A stretch of 64,000 nucleotides of DNA. Origin: JAWWPG01 sp038254365 (lineage in GTDB: Bacteria; Actinomycetota; Actinomycetes; Propionibacteriales; Nocardioidaceae). Below are positions 61,646-64,000 of the stretch, piece by piece; within the stretch, counting starts at the first letter, position 1, and the number at the start of each line of letters is the position of its first letter. The notes beneath the pieces were generated by a model. The model was not told the DNA's origin. It did not search any database and saw only the letters and a list, made by a program, of their open reading frames with translations. The translations under genes were made by a program, and so were the position numbers. The stretch covers positions 26,922 through 90,921 of the forward strand of contig JBBSGI010000006.1 in NCBI GenBank assembly GCA_038254365.1. Reading direction: 5' to 3'.

Positions 61646-62300
61646 CCTGATGGCGTGGCGCTGAGGTGGCCGACGACCAACTGGTGTACCTCTGCGTATC
61701 GCTGATGGGGGCTTTGCGGCGTTGCTTCTGGTATCGGGGTACGGCTTACCCTTCTGGATGAGAGCTCAGGCCGGAGATCCTTGGGAGGAAGCATATCGCA
61801 GCAGTCATGGGTCGTCCCGGACGTGTGCACATTGCCCAGTGCGGCTTGCCCGTTGCGGGTTGCAGAGTTCGACGCGTTGTTCCGGGACCACCTCGAACGC
61901 GTTGAGAGAACTGCGCCGACTCTGCTGCGACCGGTGCTGCGCGGGGAAGCCGGGTGAACTGATGCAGCTTCCCCCAGGACGCTTCATGGCCTCTGGTTCG
62001 AGATGCTCCTCGACCGCCCAACCAACGGCCCCGGGCACCGAGAAACGGCGGGCATCGTCGGGGGGTGCGCCGATGGCAACAAGAGGATCGATCTGGGCCA
62101 CCCGGGCAGCTGACCGGCTGCGGATATCCATCTCGTCCACGCCGGTCACCCGCTCAGTCGCCGATGGTCGGTGCCAGCTCGGCGATGTGCAGGCTCAGCT
62201 CCGATGCCACCGCGTCGATCCCTCGGCCCTCCGCGTGTGCCAGCATGGCAACGGCGAGGTCAGCGAGGAACAGGCAGCCAGCCGCCTGCGAGTCGTCGAC
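61646..62300. other. Decayed stretch without an intact gene
   Basis: No complete gene is supported. One plus-strand piece (61862-61957) reads AEFDALFRDHLERVERTAPTLLRPVLRGEAG then a stop and has coding-like codon use, but belongs to no family I can name. On the minus strand a frame from 62300 down to 62154 (DDSQAAGCLFLADLAVAMLAHAEGRGIDAVAS...) follows directly on the sodF fragment and also looks like the end of an unrelated gene. The stretch looks like a patchwork of gene ends. Confidence 0.45.
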
Positions 62301-62399
62301 GCCGAGCGGGCCGTCGGGACGGTCGCCGCCATCTGGGGACAGGTTCTGCCAGAAAATCGAGTGCAGCACATGACCAGAGAGGTTCAGCGCCAGCGTCTT
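62301..62399 (-). pseudogene. sodF: Iron/manganese superoxide dismutase fragment
   Basis: About 33 residues (TLALNLSGHVLHSIFWQNLSPDGGDRPDG) match the heart of Fe/Mn-SOD, including the metal-binding His of the NLSGHVLHSIFW motif. The first ~60 codons and everything after DRPDG are missing; the frame simply runs into other sequence. It faces a Nur-like box and a Fur-family gene. It cannot make an active enzyme. Confidence 0.8.
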
Positions 62400-62426
62400 T
62401 CTCCAGCTAGCCTCGCCGAGGCACTG

Positions 62427-62443
62427 TTGCACGAAATACGCAA
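62427..62443. promoter_or_regulatory. Nur-like (nickel regulator) binding box
   Basis: TTGCAC-GAAAT-ACGCAA fits the Nur consensus tTGCaa-N5-ttGCAA known from Streptomyces; the wider dyad TGTTGC...GCAACA (62425-62430 with 62440-62445) is perfect. It lies between the sodF fragment and a broken Fur-family gene. In Streptomyces Nur represses sodF when nickel is present, so the site is where it would be expected. Confidence 0.6.
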
Positions 62444-62519
62444 CAACTACATTGTCGCAGTAAGGGAGTTCGGTCGTGCAGATGGCGCTTGAATCCAGGT
62501 GGGAAGGAGACCGTCAGTC

Positions 62520-62925
62520 GTGGCTGCTCGGCCGGCTGCGGCAGGGGGTCGGGCGACGACGGCAAGGATGGTCGCGCTCACGGTCGTGGACTCAGCGACG
62601 GGCATCTGAGCGTGAGCGAGGTTCACGAGAGGATGCTCGCGTCGACACCTGCCGTGAACATTTCGACTGTCTATCGAGCTCTGGAGCGGTTGGAAAAACT
62701 TGGGTTTATTCACCGGCTCGACGCCATGGCGAGGCCCGCTTCGGGTCGGCCGAGCATGCCCACCACCATGCCGTCTGTACCCGCTGTGGCCAGATTCTGG
62801 AGCTCGATGCGGCCCTCGTGTCAAGGCTGCTCTCCGGCTTGGAAGCCGCCACAGCATTTAGGCCGGACAGCCTCTCGGGACTCACCCTGCGCGGCGTCTG
62901 TGAGACTTGCCTGACTGGTGCCGCC
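62520..62925 (+). pseudogene. Fur-family (Nur-like) regulator with two frameshifts
   Basis: Three frames together give a Fur-family regulator. It starts at GTG 62520 (GAAGGAGA upstream) with ARPAAAGGRATTARMVALTVVDSATG. After a 1-nt loss near 62601 it continues HLSVSEVHERMLASTPAVNISTVYRALERLEKLGFIHRL. After another near 62723 it reads HGEARFGSAEHAHHHAVCTRCGQILEL and ends RGVCETC. The NISTVYR helix, the His-rich HAHHH metal site and the two CxxC pairs (CTRC, CETC) are preserved. The HAHHHAVC sequence and the nearby Nur-like box suggest Nur, but the exact metal is inferred. It runs into the istA remnant just after CETC. Confidence 0.8.
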
Positions 62926-62947
62926 GGCGAGGAGGATGTACCCGTTG

Positions 62948-63411
62948 CCGGCATGGCCGGCGCTCGATCCGTGGCGGGAGGTGATCGACGGCTGGCTGCT
63001 CGCGGACCGGGAGGCACCATGGAAGCCGCACCAGCACCGTCGGCGCCGCGTTCGCCGTCGAGCAGCCCACCCTGATGCCGGTTCCAGCCGAGCCGTTCGA
63101 CCCGCGGGTCATCGAGTCGCGTCGGGTGGATCAGCGGGCCCGGGTATCGATCCGGCAGTGCCACTACTCGGTGCCCGCCCGCTACGCCGGCCCGGCGGTT
63201 GACGGTGCGGCTGGGCGCCACGACCGTGGAGGTCGATCGGCCGGTACGCCCAGGTCCTCACGCTGGATCACTACCTGGAGGTCCTGGCGCGCAAGCCCGG
63301 CGCGTTTCCGGGCGCCACGGTGCTGGCCCAGGCCAAGGCCGCCGGTTCCTTCACTCCGGCGCATCAGGCGTACTGGGACGCGGTGGGTCTTCCCCGTTCC
63401 GGAGTCGCCGA
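62948..63411 (+). pseudogene. IS21-family transposase (IstA) remnant, catalytic core deleted
   Basis: Pieces of an IstA-like protein occur in order: PALDPWREVIDGWLLADREAPWKP (N-terminal), then after a deletion AVEQPTLMPVPAEPFDPRVIES with RVSIRQCHYSVPARYAG, then after a frameshift RLTVRLGATTVEVDRP, then GRYAQVLTLDHYLEVLARKPGAFPGATVLAQAKAAGSFTP. The DDE catalytic middle (about 200 residues) is gone and no istB follows. It ends where zwf sequence begins. A defunct element that probably caused the rearrangements around it. Confidence 0.8.
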
Positions 63412-63413
63412 GC

Positions 63414-63668
63414 ATGACGACGGGCACGGATGGCGAGCGTGTCCAGGCGCCCTACGAGGTGCTGCTGTACGCGGCGATGCAGGGAGACCAGAGCCACTTC
63501 AGCCGTGAGGACTCGGTCGAGGAGACCTGGCGGCTCCTGGGCCCTTTGCTCGACCTACCCTATGAGCCCAGCCCCTACGCCCAAGGGTCCTGGGGGCCGG
63601 CAGCGGCCGAACACCTGACTGCAGAGTTCGGTGGCTGGCATCAGCCCTGGCTGCTGTCGGGATCCTGA
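63414..63668 (+). pseudogene. zwf: Glucose-6-phosphate dehydrogenase 3' fragment
   Basis: 84 residues matching only the C-terminus of an actinobacterial G6PDH-like protein: APYEVLLYAAMQGDQSHFSREDSVEETWRLLGPLLDL, then YAQGSWGPAAAEHL and HQPWLLS. The NADP domain and active site are absent; upstream sequence is the istA remnant. ATG 63414 gives an open frame but no functional enzyme. Confidence 0.75.
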
Positions 63669-63802
63669 GGGCCTAGTTAGGTGCCCGAGTGGGTGCGGCG
63701 GCACCTGGCCCTGGGAGGCAATACTGTTCTTCGTGTGGCATCCTAACGGGAATTCGAGATGCGGCGCGCTCAGCCCCGCCAGTCGCGACGGAAGGCCAGC
63801 CC

Positions 63803-64000
63803 ATGTCCAGTTCTCCTCACACCCAGCTCGCAGGCCAGTCTCCGGAGCCGCAGCTCAAGCGACATGTGGGAGTGGTCGGGCTGCTCTTCGCGAGCGTGGG
63901 TTCGATCATCGGCTCCGGTTGGCTCTTCGGCGCCCTGAACGCCTCCCAGACGGCCGGCCCCGCGGCGATCATCTCGTGGACCCTGGGAGGGTTTCTGATC
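63803..64000 (+). CDS. APC-family amino-acid permease (partial)
   Basis: 66 N-terminal residues are in the window, from ATG 63803 (GGAAGG upstream). KRHVGVVGLLFASVGSIIGSGWLFGALNASQTAGPAAIISWTLGGFLI is the first two helices of an APC-superfamily transporter, with the unwound GSIIGSGWLFG motif of helix 1 that binds the amino-acid backbone. The rest lies beyond the window. Substrate unknown. Confidence 0.88.
   Translation, partial: MSSSPHTQLAGQSPEPQLKRHVGVVGLLFASVGSIIGSGWLFGALNASQTAGPAAIISWTLGGFLI

Overview
High-GC actinomycete chromosome, probably from the Nocardioidales or a close relative. That placement is inferred from the nicotinate phosphoribosyltransferase-clpS-DUF2017-murI-MBL-rph-rdgB block, a c-di-AMP riboswitch on an NlpC/P60 wall enzyme, and many GTG starts, ATGA/GTGA couplings and leaderless promoters. 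No prophage, CRISPR array, restriction system or rRNA operon was seen. Mobile DNA is limited to one decayed IS21-type remnant.

0-9 kb: an ECF sigma factor with a coupled membrane protein (cut by the window edge), a secreted AMIN-like protein, a TrmB/LuxR-type regulator divergent from a secreted S53 peptidase, a riboswitch-controlled NlpC/P60 protein, a DUF3048 lipoprotein, malic enzyme coupled to a YqgE protein, and a DUF3039 gene interrupted by an amber codon. 9-16 kb: MFS transporter, crcB-DUF190-crcB fluoride export genes, formylglycine-generating enzyme, a pyruvate-dehydrogenase-E1-like enzyme and a twice-frameshifted galE. 16-21.5 kb: Lrp regulator divergent from HPPD (tyrosine catabolism), a DUF3311/SSS symporter pair, a secreted protein, and a junction of DUF1697 and peptidoglycan-binding fragments.

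21.5-31.4 kb: the conserved housekeeping block (NAD salvage, ClpS, PRPP synthase, glutamate racemase, MBL hydrolase, RNase PH, dITPase), tRNA-Leu, Bcp, DUF3618, a GroES-like protein and an M24 peptidase. 31-41 kb: MFS/MarR divergon, paired ABC exporter half-transporters, M18 aminopeptidase, ArsB/SLC13-type permease, sulfotransferase-like protein. 41-52 kb: FAD oxidoreductase/GcvT-like/TetR cluster, Lon, DUF2252, MmcQ-like protein, DHA2 exporter, PLP decarboxylase. 52-61.7 kb: secreted proteins, a DUF4242 protein, a large LuxR ATPase regulator broken by one base, PobA, a methyltransferase and a benzaldehyde-type dehydrogenase. 61.7-63.7 kb: a gene graveyard (sodF fragment, Nur-like box, broken nur-like gene, istA remnant, zwf 3' fragment). 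An amino-acid permease then runs off the window.

Two patterns cross the window. First, many genes without a Shine-Dalgarno carry a TANNNT hexamer exactly 6 nt before the start codon. Second, several otherwise conserved genes (galE twice, the LuxR ATPase, nur-like twice, possibly the M24 peptidase stop) are broken by single-base indels, often in short C/G runs. This could be sequence error or real decay and should be settled before calling them pseudogenes.
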